NCBI GenBank assembly: GCA_030835005.1
Contig: JAUQWT010000343.1
Span: forward strand, 1-5,134
DNA length: 5,134 nucleotides
Direction of reading: 5' to 3'
DNA from: Ignavibacteria bacterium
GTDB taxonomy: Bacteria; Bacteroidota; Ignavibacteria; Tepidaquicellales; OLB5
Shown here: positions 1-5,134 of the stretch, piece by piece
Layout of the letters: the number at the start of each line of letters is the position of its first letter
Position numbering within the stretch: the stretch's first letter is position 1
Translations under genes and position numbers: made by a program
Notes under the pieces: generated by a model
Database searches by the model: none
What the model was told of the DNA's origin: nothing
The model's input: only the letters and a program-made list of their open reading frames with translations

Positions 1-1
1 C

Positions 2-1540
2 GGGAAAAAGGCTATCGAGAAACTTCATACAAATAAGAAACTCCATTGCCGTGAAAGAATAAATCTGCTCATTGACAAAGATTCATATTTTATGGAAATA
101 GGGCTATTTACTGCATACGGAATGTATGAAGAATACGGCGGTGCGCCATCAAGCGGGACGATATTCGGTATAGGGAAGATACATGGGCGCGACTGCGTTG
201 TAGTAGCAAACGATGCTACTGTTAAAGCGGGAGCATGGTTTCCCATAACATGCAAAAAGAATTTGCGTGCCCAGGAGATCTCGATAGAAAACAAGCTGCC
301 AATTATTTACCTCGTAGATTCTGCCGGAGTATTTCTGCCCTTGCAGGAAGATATTTTTCCTGATAAAGAACACTTTGGAAGGATATTCCGCAATAATGCT
401 GTAATGAGTTCGATGGGCATTCCCCAGATATCTGCTATAATGGGGCCATGCGTTGCAGGCGGAGCATATCTTCCAATAATGAGCGATGAAGCCCTGATTG
501 TTGAAGGAACAGGAAGTGTCTTCCTTGCAGGCTCTCATCTGGTGAAAGCAGCAATTGGAGAGAATATTGATAACGAGTCTTTAGGCGGTGCTGTAGTACA
601 TTCAGAAGTATCCGGCGTCACGGATTATAAGATGAAAAGTGATGAAGAGTGCCTTGAAACCATCCGCAGTCTAGTAAGCAAGTTTGGGCATATGCTAAAA
701 GCCGATTTTGACAGGGTAGATTCAAAAGAACCGTTATATAGCGAAAAAGAGATTTACGGAATCATCCCGCAGGACAGGGCTAAGCCTTATGATATGTATG
801 AAGTCATAGCAAGGATAGTTGATAACAGCGAAATAGACGAATACAAAGCCGGTTACGGCAAAAGTATAATAACAGCTTATGCCAGAATCGACGGGTGGTC
901 AGTTGGTATTGTTGCCAATCAAAGGACAATTGCCAAGACTGCCAAAGGCGAGATGCAAGTTGGAGGGGTGATATATTCCGATAGTGCGGATAAAGGCGCA
1001 CGGTTCATAATGAACTGCAACCAAAAGAAAATTCCTCTTGTATTCTTGCAGGATGTTACGGGATTTATGGTAGGCTCAAGGGCTGAGCACGGCGGTATAA
1101 TAAAAGACGGCGCGAAAATGGTCAATGCTGTGGCTAATTCAGTTGTTCCAAAGATTACGATCATTGTTGGCAACAGTTACGGTGCAGGTAATTATGCAAT
1201 GTGCGGCAAGGCGTATGATCCGAGGTTCATTTTTGCTTATCCAACAGCCTCGATTGCAGTTATGGGCGGCGCACAGGCAAGCAATGTATTGCTCAATATC
1301 CGCATTGGTCAGTTAAAGAAGCAGGGGAAAGAGATAACTCCCGAAGAACAAGAAGCTTTGCTGAAAGAGATAAAAGACAGCTACGAAGCGCATGCTGATC
1401 CGCTGCATGCAGCATCAAGATTGTGGGTTGACGGAATTATCGATCCCGCGGATACACGCAAGATCATTTCAACATGCCTGCATGCAGTGAATAATAATCC
1501 GGATATGCCGAAGTTTAATCCCGGGGTAATACAAGTGTGA
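2..1540 (+). CDS. Acyl-CoA carboxylase carboxyltransferase (beta) subunit, methylcrotonyl-CoA carboxylase-like, 5'-partial
   Basis: This subunit transfers the carboxyl group from carboxybiotin to an acyl-CoA in the cytoplasm, working with a biotin carboxylase/BCCP (alpha) subunit not present here. The frame is open from base 2, and the 30 residues before the Met at base 92 include a conserved family stretch (KLHCRERINLL), so that Met is internal and the real start lies upstream of the window. About 512 residues are visible; MCC beta subunits are usually near 535, so roughly 20 are missing. Visible landmarks are GGAPSSGTIFGIG, ANDATVKAG, the N-domain acyl-CoA/oxyanion motif GPCVAGGAYLPIMSDE (from about base 443), and the C-domain motif GNSYGAGNYAMCGKAYDPRF followed by AVMGGAQAS (from about base 1169). 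The two crotonase-like halves and the C-terminus look intact. MCC-type motifs (SYGAGNYAMCG) favour 3-methylcrotonyl-CoA, as in leucine breakdown, but AYPTASIAVMGGAQAS differs from the textbook WPNARISVMGGEQAA, so geranyl-CoA or another acyl-CoA cannot be excluded. Confidence 0.93.
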   Translation, partial: GKKAIEKLHTNKKLHCRERINLLIDKDSYFMEIGLFTAYGMYEEYGGAPSSGTIFGIGKIHGRDCVVVANDATVKAGAWFPITCKKNLRAQEISIENKLPIIYLVDSAGVFLPLQEDIFPDKEHFGRIFRNNAVMSSMGIPQISAIMGPCVAGGAYLPIMSDEALIVEGTGSVFLAGSHLVKAAIGENIDNESLGGAVVHSEVSGVTDYKMKSDEECLETIRSLVSKFGHMLKADFDRVDSKEPLYSEKEIYGIIPQDRAKPYDMYEVIARIVDNSEIDEYKAGYGKSIITAYARIDGWSVGIVANQRTIAKTAKGEMQVGGVIYSDSADKGARFIMNCNQKKIPLVFLQDVTGFMVGSRAEHGGIIKDGAKMVNAVANSVVPKITIIVGNSYGAGNYAMCGKAYDPRFIFAYPTASIAVMGGAQASNVLLNIRIGQLKKQGKEITPEEQEALLKEIKDSYEAHADPLHAASRLWVDGIIDPADTRKIISTCLHAVNNNPDMPKFNPGVIQV

Positions 1541-1571
1541 TTGCGGAATGCGGATTTGAGATTGCGGATTT
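1540..1571. repeat. Degenerate tandem repeat of an ATTGCGGATTT-like unit
   Basis: Immediately after the carboxylase stop codon are three imperfect copies of a roughly 10-base unit: ATTGCGGA at 1540-1547, ATGCGGATTT at 1548-1557 and ATTGCGGATTT at 1561-1571. The first copy begins on the last base of the stop codon. Similar TTGCGGATT-rich strings occur between genes in several Bacteroidota-like genomes as I remember them; that recollection is not tested here. No function is evident, and three short copies could be chance. Confidence 0.45.
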
Positions 1572-1619
1572 ATACTGAAACGCTAATAAGTTTGGGATTT
1601 ATTTTTTCTTTTGATGCGG

Positions 1620-1639
1620 GATTGAAAAGTTTTTCAATC
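1620..1639. other. Perfect palindrome between convergent genes, possible weak bidirectional terminator
   Basis: GATTGAAAA (1620-1628) and TTTTCAATC (1631-1639) are perfect 9-base inverted arms separated by GT. The right arm contains the TGA stop of the minus-strand kinase gene (1634-1636). Its position in the gap between two convergent genes fits transcript-end formation for both. However, the stem is AT-rich and neither side has an immediate run of U in the transcript, so it is not a canonical intrinsic terminator. Confidence 0.35.
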
Positions 1640-2212
1640 AACAACTCTCTTACTTCTTAAATATTCAACTATTTTAGCTGCGTTTTCATCAAGTTCGCTG
1701 AATCCGTTTAATACAAGATCATATTTGTATTTCCTTGAATTGAGCTCTGAGGCTGTCAACTCCATTTTCTCCCAGTTGCGTGCTGAGTTTGCTTTCTGAG
1801 CTTTATCACGCTCTTTGATGTTCTTCAGTCGCAGGTCAGCGGGAGTTTCGATCTTAAATATGAAATTACTTTCAGGGCAGGGGAGCATTGAATCAACTAT
1901 CATGTAGCGGCTAACAGTAAAAGGTTTTCCACCGGTTTTGTTTAACCGTGCGAGCTTCACAAAATCATAATCAGGGGTTTCTGTGACTATCCCGATCGGA
2001 ATCTGAAATACTTTCTTTAACAATTCCCAGTCATACCTAAATGGAGTTGAGATGAATTCCTCATATGGTTCACCGCTGTATGATTTAAGATAATAATCCG
2101 TTGGTACTCTTGATGCAATATCTGTGCCCAATGTGTGCACAACTTTTTTAGCAAGAGAACTCTTGCCGGTTCCTGCTGCCCCGCAAATGCTTATTATTAT
2201 TTTATCGTTCAT
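1634..2212 (-). CDS. Uridine-kinase-like P-loop NTPase
   Basis: A 192-residue cytoplasmic protein with a P-loop nucleoside/nucleotide kinase fold. It has a clear Walker A at residues 11-18 (GAAGTGKS) straight after the first beta strand, a PTDYY segment (37-41) where uridine kinases place a substrate-binding Asp-Tyr region, YDWELL (60-65) resembling the FDxxLL of that family, and a second hydrophobic strand YMIVDSMLP (103-111) where the Walker-B-like strand is expected. The segment FKIETPADLRLKNIKERD (119-136) resembles the strand and lid helix of uridine kinase or phosphoribulokinase. The ATG at 2212 leaves only ten residues before the P-loop, as is normal, and there is no Shine-Dalgarno in front of it. 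A palindrome ends eight bases upstream of the start codon. The canonical DHPxAFD motif of uridine kinase is not seen, so the phosphate acceptor is uncertain; another small-molecule kinase is possible. Confidence 0.75.
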   Translation of the reverse strand: MNDKIIISICGAAGTGKSSLAKKVVHTLGTDIASRVPTDYYLKSYSGEPYEEFISTPFRYDWELLKKVFQIPIGIVTETPDYDFVKLARLNKTGGKPFTVSRYMIVDSMLPCPESNFIFKIETPADLRLKNIKERDKAQKANSARNWEKMELTASELNSRKYKYDLVLNGFSELDENAAKIVEYLRSKRVVD

Positions 2213-2220
2213 TTAGGCTG

Positions 2221-2241
2221 AAACCACTGAAGTGGTTTTTT
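2221..2241. repeat. REP-like palindrome 1 (ACCAC..GTGGT hairpin)
   Basis: AAACCACT (2221-2228) and AGTGGTTT (2231-2238) are perfect inverted arms around GA, which would fold as a 7-bp stem with a TGAA tetraloop. On the + strand it runs directly into six T (2236-2241), a terminator-like look, but no + gene precedes it within the gap. On the minus strand it lies in the leader of the kinase gene, ending eight bases before its ATG. Its pairing with the second palindrome 23 bases away suggests a repeated extragenic element rather than a dedicated terminator. Confidence 0.6.
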
Positions 2242-2264
2242 GAATAATATTCTTTATATTTTAA

Positions 2265-2284
2265 CCCACGACTAAAGTCGTGGG
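2265..2284. repeat. REP-like palindrome 2 (CCCACGAC..GTCGTGGG hairpin)
   Basis: CCCACGAC (2265-2272) and GTCGTGGG (2277-2284) are perfect 8-base arms around the loop TAAA, the most GC-rich and stable hairpin in the window. I recall near-identical CCCACGACT/AGTCGTGGG palindromes, often paired with ACCACT/AGTGGT ones, scattered between genes in Bacteroidota and Ignavibacteria, resembling REP/BIME elements mobilised by TnpA-REP (RAYT) Y1 transposases. No such transposase is present here. It lies between the 3' end of the GH26-like gene (49 bases away) and the kinase start, and could also protect or end the upstream transcript. Confidence 0.65.
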
Positions 2285-2332
2285 CTTTATACTCAAAAGA
2301 TTCAGAAAAACCATTATAAAGGTCTCCAATAT

Positions 2333-3385
2333 TTACTGGCTTAATTTATACTCACTTACAAAAACCGGCTGGGCTATCGCTTCCCTGTAAAACCTGAGTG
2401 ATTCAGGCGAAGAATCAATCTGTATAGCGCTCATAGTTCCGTCATTGTTTATCCAGGTAGAGTTCCACCAGCCAATTGACTTAATGCGGCTGAACTCAGG
2501 CTGCTGAACTGTATAAAGCGCGCTTTGAATCCACAACGCTTTATTTACATCAGGAAGGTAATCGGCTACTCCAAATTCTAAAATAGCAATGGGTTTATCG
2601 GGAGTAAGTTTCAATAACTGTTCATAACCGGGCTGCATGATATCAACAAACCGCTGGTAACTTTCACCCCATCTCTGGGCGCCATAAGCGCTGATGCCAA
2701 TCCAGTCAATGTAATCATCACCGGGATAGTAATTCTTAATATCATTCCATTTTTCGCTCGGTGCGCCAACAGAATTCACATGGAATATCCATGTTACTTT
2801 TAATGCGCCTTCTTCATTGAACATATCAATAATATGCCTGTAAGCGTCACGGTACATTTCAGGGCCATCGGCAAGCGATTTATCTCCATAACCTGTTGTA
2901 ATACCTCCGCCGTTTTGAATACCGCTCCACGGGAACCAGTCGCCATTAGGTTCTCCTGCAAAACCTATCAATACAGGTATGTCTATTTTCTTAAGATCCT
3001 TTGCCCACTGTTTTAGTTCTTTATCAAACTTTCCGTCGACGATCTTTCTAAGCGAATATGTCATATCAAATTTATCGTAAGTGCTCCAGGGCAGCATTCT
3101 GATAGATGGTATCGCGCCGTACTTCCATATGTTTTTTACTGATTCTGCAGGAAACTTAATTCCGTTAAACCAGTCACTTTGAAAATTGAGCCACACAATT
3201 TCTCTGCCGGCAAGTTTCTCAAAGTTAGGTACTTCTTTATCAGAAACATTGTTTGAAGATGAATAAATCTGCGAAAACGCAGAATGATAAATTCCGCTTT
3301 CCGGCGGGAGCAGTTTCACGGTTTTTGGCTGACATGAAAGGTGTGCACAAACCACTAAAATCAAAACAATAAGTTTATTTATCAA
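2333..3385 (-). CDS. GH26-like exported glycoside hydrolase (putative beta-mannanase/beta-glucanase), TTG start
   Basis: A 350-residue protein predicted to cleave a beta-linked glycan outside the cytoplasm. Residues 4-15 form a hydrophobic export segment followed by LSCQ with Cys18, a loose lipobox (His at -3), so it is probably a lipoprotein but may be simply secreted. The rest is one TIM-barrel-like domain. FAGEPNGDWFPW (142-153) matches the GH26 acid/base region (typically FAHEMNGDWYPW), giving Glu145 as acid/base; PIAILEFG (265-272) matches the nucleophile strand, giving Glu270; DWIGISAYG (227-235) matches the intervening conserved strand. Gly144 replaces the usual His before the acid/base. 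The only reasonable start is TTG at 3385, since the frame closes eight codons upstream with no ATG there and starting later would lose the signal. It overlaps the GrpB gene by 11 bases, implying co-transcription. No other polysaccharide-utilisation gene is adjacent. Substrate is not determined by sequence; GH26 includes mannanases, lichenases and xylanases. Confidence 0.82.
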   Translation of the reverse strand: MINKLIVLILVVCAHLSCQPKTVKLLPPESGIYHSAFSQIYSSSNNVSDKEVPNFEKLAGREIVWLNFQSDWFNGIKFPAESVKNIWKYGAIPSIRMLPWSTYDKFDMTYSLRKIVDGKFDKELKQWAKDLKKIDIPVLIGFAGEPNGDWFPWSGIQNGGGITTGYGDKSLADGPEMYRDAYRHIIDMFNEEGALKVTWIFHVNSVGAPSEKWNDIKNYYPGDDYIDWIGISAYGAQRWGESYQRFVDIMQPGYEQLLKLTPDKPIAILEFGVADYLPDVNKALWIQSALYTVQQPEFSRIKSIGWWNSTWINNDGTMSAIQIDSSPESLRFYREAIAQPVFVSEYKLSQ

Positions 3386-3893
3386 AATATAATGCAGCTT
3401 TCTTTTCTATTTTACGGATAAAATCTGTTTTAGCATCGGTGTAACCCATCTTGTCTTCCCAATCAATTTCGGAAAGCCTTTTCTTCAGAACAAAATATTC
3501 GTCTCTGATTTCATCGTGCACTCTCAGGTAATCTCTGAACAACAAATGCCTTCTCCAGAATTCTCCGTTAATTTCTACGGAATGTATATGATGCAAGCTC
3601 TTTCCACTTCCCCATTTCACAAAGTATCTTCTCTCAGGCATTATATCTTCATACTTAAACACGTACTCATAACCAAGTTGTTCCATATTTGGTATGATAT
3701 CTTCAGCGTCTTTGAGTTTGTTTACTCCCAAAAGGATATCAATAATTGGTTTTGCACCAAGACCGGGAACAGAAGTACTTCCAATGTGCTCAATTGCCGC
3801 TATTTTATCACCAAATGAACTGTAGAATTGGCTCTTAATACTTTCATACATTTCAGGCCATTTGGGGTCATATTGGACGATATCAATCTTCAT
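3375..3893 (-). CDS. GrpB family protein (UPF0157, nucleotidyltransferase fold)
   Basis: A 172-residue cytoplasmic protein spanning the usual full length of the GrpB/UPF0157 family. The signature is plain: an N-terminal VQYDPKWPEMYE (6-17), then EHIGSTSVPGLGAKPIIDI (35-53), in which Gly38-Ser39 and Asp52 mirror the GS...D pattern of the nucleotidyltransferase superfamily, then HHIHSV (101-106) and LLFRDYLRVHDEIRDEY (117-133). The same domain is found fused to the C-terminus of dephospho-CoA kinase in actinobacteria, but its reaction is not established; a role in nucleotide transfer is inferred from the fold. ATG at 3893 begins exactly where family members begin; no Shine-Dalgarno is visible. 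Its stop lies inside the start of the GH26-like gene downstream, so the two are probably translated from one mRNA, although their functions have no obvious link. The 74-base gap before it shows no convincing promoter. Confidence 0.9.
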   Translation of the reverse strand: MKIDIVQYDPKWPEMYESIKSQFYSSFGDKIAAIEHIGSTSVPGLGAKPIIDILLGVNKLKDAEDIIPNMEQLGYEYVFKYEDIMPERRYFVKWGSGKSLHHIHSVEINGEFWRRHLLFRDYLRVHDEIRDEYFVLKKRLSEIDWEDKMGYTDAKTDFIRKIEKKAALYFDK

Positions 3894-3967
3894 TGTGGTT
3901 TGATAACCTGTACGGCTAAGATCTTGACAATTTACCCAAAGTAATCAAGTATAAAAATCCATTTCAG

Positions 3968-4822
3968 TTATAACACCAGCCGTATCTTTATGTGGTCCAA
4001 ATCCCTGATAACCAGCTCATTAATTACGCTTTTTTTATCTAGCAGGCCTTCTTCTACGGCTCTTTCCTTGATGAATTCAAGATAATTTTCATTTGGCATT
4101 TTTATCGTGAAGCCGCTAAGCCCCATGGAGTTTTCCGGTGCAGGTTTGCCGCCACGTGATGACCATACATTCGTTCCAATATGATGATGATACCCGCCGG
4201 CAGAAAAGAATAACGCTCCGGAGTAAAGTGAATTTGTAATGTTAAAACCAAGAAGCATGCTATAAATTTCCTGCGCTTTTTTAAGATCAGATACGTTCAA
4301 ATGTATATGTCCGATATCTGTGAGCGGGTGAATTCCGTTCCATTCATCCCTGTCTTTTAGTTCACTTGTTAAAGTGCTCAGGTTCAGGGGAAGCGTGTCC
4401 ATTTCTATTTGTCCCATTTTGTAAACCCAATCTTCCTTTGGCCTATCAGTATATAATTCAACTCCGTTTTCATCCGGATCGGCAAGATATATTGCTTCAC
4501 TCACCAGATGGTCGGAAAATCCCTGGAACTTGACCTTCCTATCAAATAACCGTAAAAACACTCTTGCAAGTTCTGCCCTGTTAGGGAATCTTATTGCAGT
4601 GTGAAACAGCCCTGTTGTTTCACCGGGTCTGGGTATAGCTGAGTTATCTTCTTCAAGTTTGATCAAATACGGATATTGCCCGTTAGCTGAAAGAAACGAT
4701 TTGTTATGAACTGTTTCGATCACTTTAAATCCCATCAAATCGGAATAAAAATTAAGTGATCTTTCCATATCCTTAATTTTCAGGTCAACACTTTGTATTT
4801 TTGTATTATCCGGTATTTTCAT
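3968..4822 (-). CDS. Two-module VOC family protein, CatE-like (putative extradiol dioxygenase or related)
   Basis: A 284-residue cytoplasmic protein of two vicinal-oxygen-chelate modules, the length and layout of Bacillus CatE-type catechol-2,3-dioxygenases. The N module starts VDLKIKDMERSLNFYSDLMGF (12-32) and ends LADPDENGVELYTD (113-126); the C module starts GHIHLNVSDLKKAQEIYSMLLGF (171-193) and carries YHHHIGTNVWSS (211-222). Candidate metal-binding histidines are His172 or His174 and one of His212-214. The usual third ligand, the Glu of a C-terminal DPxGNxxEL motif, is not seen: the end reads RDLDHIKIRLVL, with Arg281 at that place. Activity as an iron dioxygenase is therefore uncertain. 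The frame extends to a GTG at 4861, but that codon lies in the loop of an intrinsic terminator, whereas ATG at 4822 has a purine-rich GAAAGAGAAATATAAA leader and begins just before the first module, so ATG is preferred. Confidence 0.85.
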   Translation of the reverse strand: MKIPDNTKIQSVDLKIKDMERSLNFYSDLMGFKVIETVHNKSFLSANGQYPYLIKLEEDNSAIPRPGETTGLFHTAIRFPNRAELARVFLRLFDRKVKFQGFSDHLVSEAIYLADPDENGVELYTDRPKEDWVYKMGQIEMDTLPLNLSTLTSELKDRDEWNGIHPLTDIGHIHLNVSDLKKAQEIYSMLLGFNITNSLYSGALFFSAGGYHHHIGTNVWSSRGGKPAPENSMGLSGFTIKMPNENYLEFIKERAVEEGLLDKKSVINELVIRDLDHIKIRLVL

Positions 4823-4844
4823 TTTATATTTCTCTTTCAGTATC

Positions 4845-4879
4845 AAAAAAGAAGCAATCACTTTTTCAGAGATTGCTTC
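4845..4879 (-). terminator. Intrinsic terminator of the DoxX-like gene
   Basis: Read on the minus strand, GAAGCAATC (4879-4871), an 11-base loop, and GATTGCTTC (4859-4851) form a perfect 9-bp stem followed at once by six T (4850-4845). It starts 26 bases after the stop codon of the DoxX-like gene, the normal place for Rho-independent termination, and ends 22 bases before the VOC gene ATG. It rules against translation of the VOC gene from the upstream GTG at 4861. Confidence 0.8.
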
Positions 4880-4905
4880 ATCGAAGTGATAATTTTTTGG
4901 TTTTT

Positions 4906-5134
4906 TTATACTGCCGATGCTTTTTTACTTTCTCTGTGGAAAATCCCTGCAAGCAGAAGTGCGCCGCCCATAAGTCCGGCATCTTTATAGAAACCCATCA
5001 TTCCCATCATCATTGTTTCAGGCTTCATCATAGCGGGAATGTGAATTGTCAATATGTATGTAAGAAGCAATAATGCCAGTAACATCATGGCAAGTTTTCC
5101 CTGAATTTTTGTTATAGCGGCAAGTCCTGCCAAT
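4906..5134 (-). CDS. DoxX-like small membrane protein, C-terminal part (5'-partial)
   Basis: About 75 C-terminal residues are visible; the frame is still open at the window edge, so the true start lies beyond 5134 and the TTG codon there is just Leu. Two membrane segments are apparent, roughly residues 14-33 (LAMMLLALLLLTYILTIHIP) and 51-64 (DAGLMGGALLLAGI), with a basic C-terminal tail HRESKKASAV. The KDAGLMGGALLLAG block resembles the KDLALIGGALLLA end of DoxX-family four-helix inner-membrane proteins, and the ...HIP... after the preceding helix also fits. DoxX relatives have been linked to quinone or thiol redox at the membrane, but most members have no known reaction. The loop between the helices is strikingly Met-rich (seven Met in twelve residues). 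The gene ends in its own terminator, so it is not clearly in an operon with the VOC gene. Confidence 0.7.
   Translation of the reverse strand, partial: LAGLAAITKIQGKLAMMLLALLLLTYILTIHIPAMMKPETMMMGMMGFYKDAGLMGGALLLAGIFHRESKKASAV

Noticed and set aside
92..94. ATG at 92 as the start of the carboxylase gene
   Set aside because: The 30 codons before it are open and encode a family-conserved segment (KLHCRERINLL), so the gene starts outside the window.
25..538. Minus-strand open frames at 25-294 and 149-538
   Set aside because: They lie antisense to well-conserved carboxyltransferase coding sequence and resemble no protein family I recognise.
1572..1615. Possible + strand terminator before the T-rich stretch at 1601-1611
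   Set aside because: Only a 4-bp AAAC/GTTT stem could be formed upstream of the T-run; too weak to call.
2221..2284. CRISPR-like repeat or tandem array
   Set aside because: The two palindromes differ in sequence and occur once each; there is no repeat-spacer periodicity.
3516..3818. Plus-strand 100-codon open frame
   Set aside because: It is antisense to the GrpB gene, whose conserved motifs explain this stretch; its own product shows no recognisable domain.
3924..3960. TTGACA with a downstream TATAAA on the + strand, promoter-like
   Set aside because: The spacing is about 20 bases, too long for a sigma-70 promoter, and it would drive transcription antisense into the VOC gene with no + gene ahead.
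4793..5073. Plus-strand open frames of 65 and 90 codons
   Set aside because: They cross the DoxX-like gene, its terminator and the VOC start in antisense; their His/Ser/Phe-rich products are the mirror of the Met-rich loop and T-rich spacer.

Overview
The window looks like an ordinary chromosomal segment of a free-living bacterium, most likely from the Bacteroidota/Ignavibacteria (FCB) side of the tree. Three things point that way: AT-leaning DNA, genes with little or no Shine-Dalgarno sequence, and a pair of short palindromes of a kind I associate with REP-like elements in those genomes. This assignment is an inference from style and remembered repeat families, not from a marker gene.

Layout: bases 2-1540 (+) hold the carboxyltransferase (beta) subunit of a biotin-dependent acyl-CoA carboxylase, closest in motifs to methylcrotonyl-CoA carboxylase. 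Its N-terminus lies before the window. It converges on a set of minus-strand genes across a 93-base gap (1541-1633) that holds a degenerate short repeat and a small palindrome. Reading the minus strand in its own direction (right to left), the genes are: the C-terminal part of a DoxX-like small membrane protein (5134-4906, cut by the window edge), an intrinsic terminator (4879-4845), a two-module VOC/CatE-like protein (4822-3968), a GrpB/UPF0157 protein (3893-3375), a GH26-like exported glycoside hydrolase (3385-2333, TTG start, overlapping the GrpB gene by 11 bases), a 120-base gap carrying two perfect palindromes, and a small uridine-kinase-like P-loop protein (2212-1634).

How they work together: only the GrpB and GH26-like genes are tightly coupled by overlap, and nothing else suggests a shared pathway. 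The carboxylase subunit belongs to acyl-CoA (probably leucine or isoprenoid) catabolism, the GH26-like protein to extracytoplasmic beta-glycan cleavage, and the others are generic small enzymes. No gap exceeds 300 bases, and no tRNA, rRNA, CRISPR array, transposase or phage gene was seen. I found no convincing new multi-gene system. The points worth a second look are the paired REP-like palindromes directly in front of the kinase gene, the terminator that sits in the VOC gene's leader, and altered active-site residues in the GH26-like and VOC proteins.
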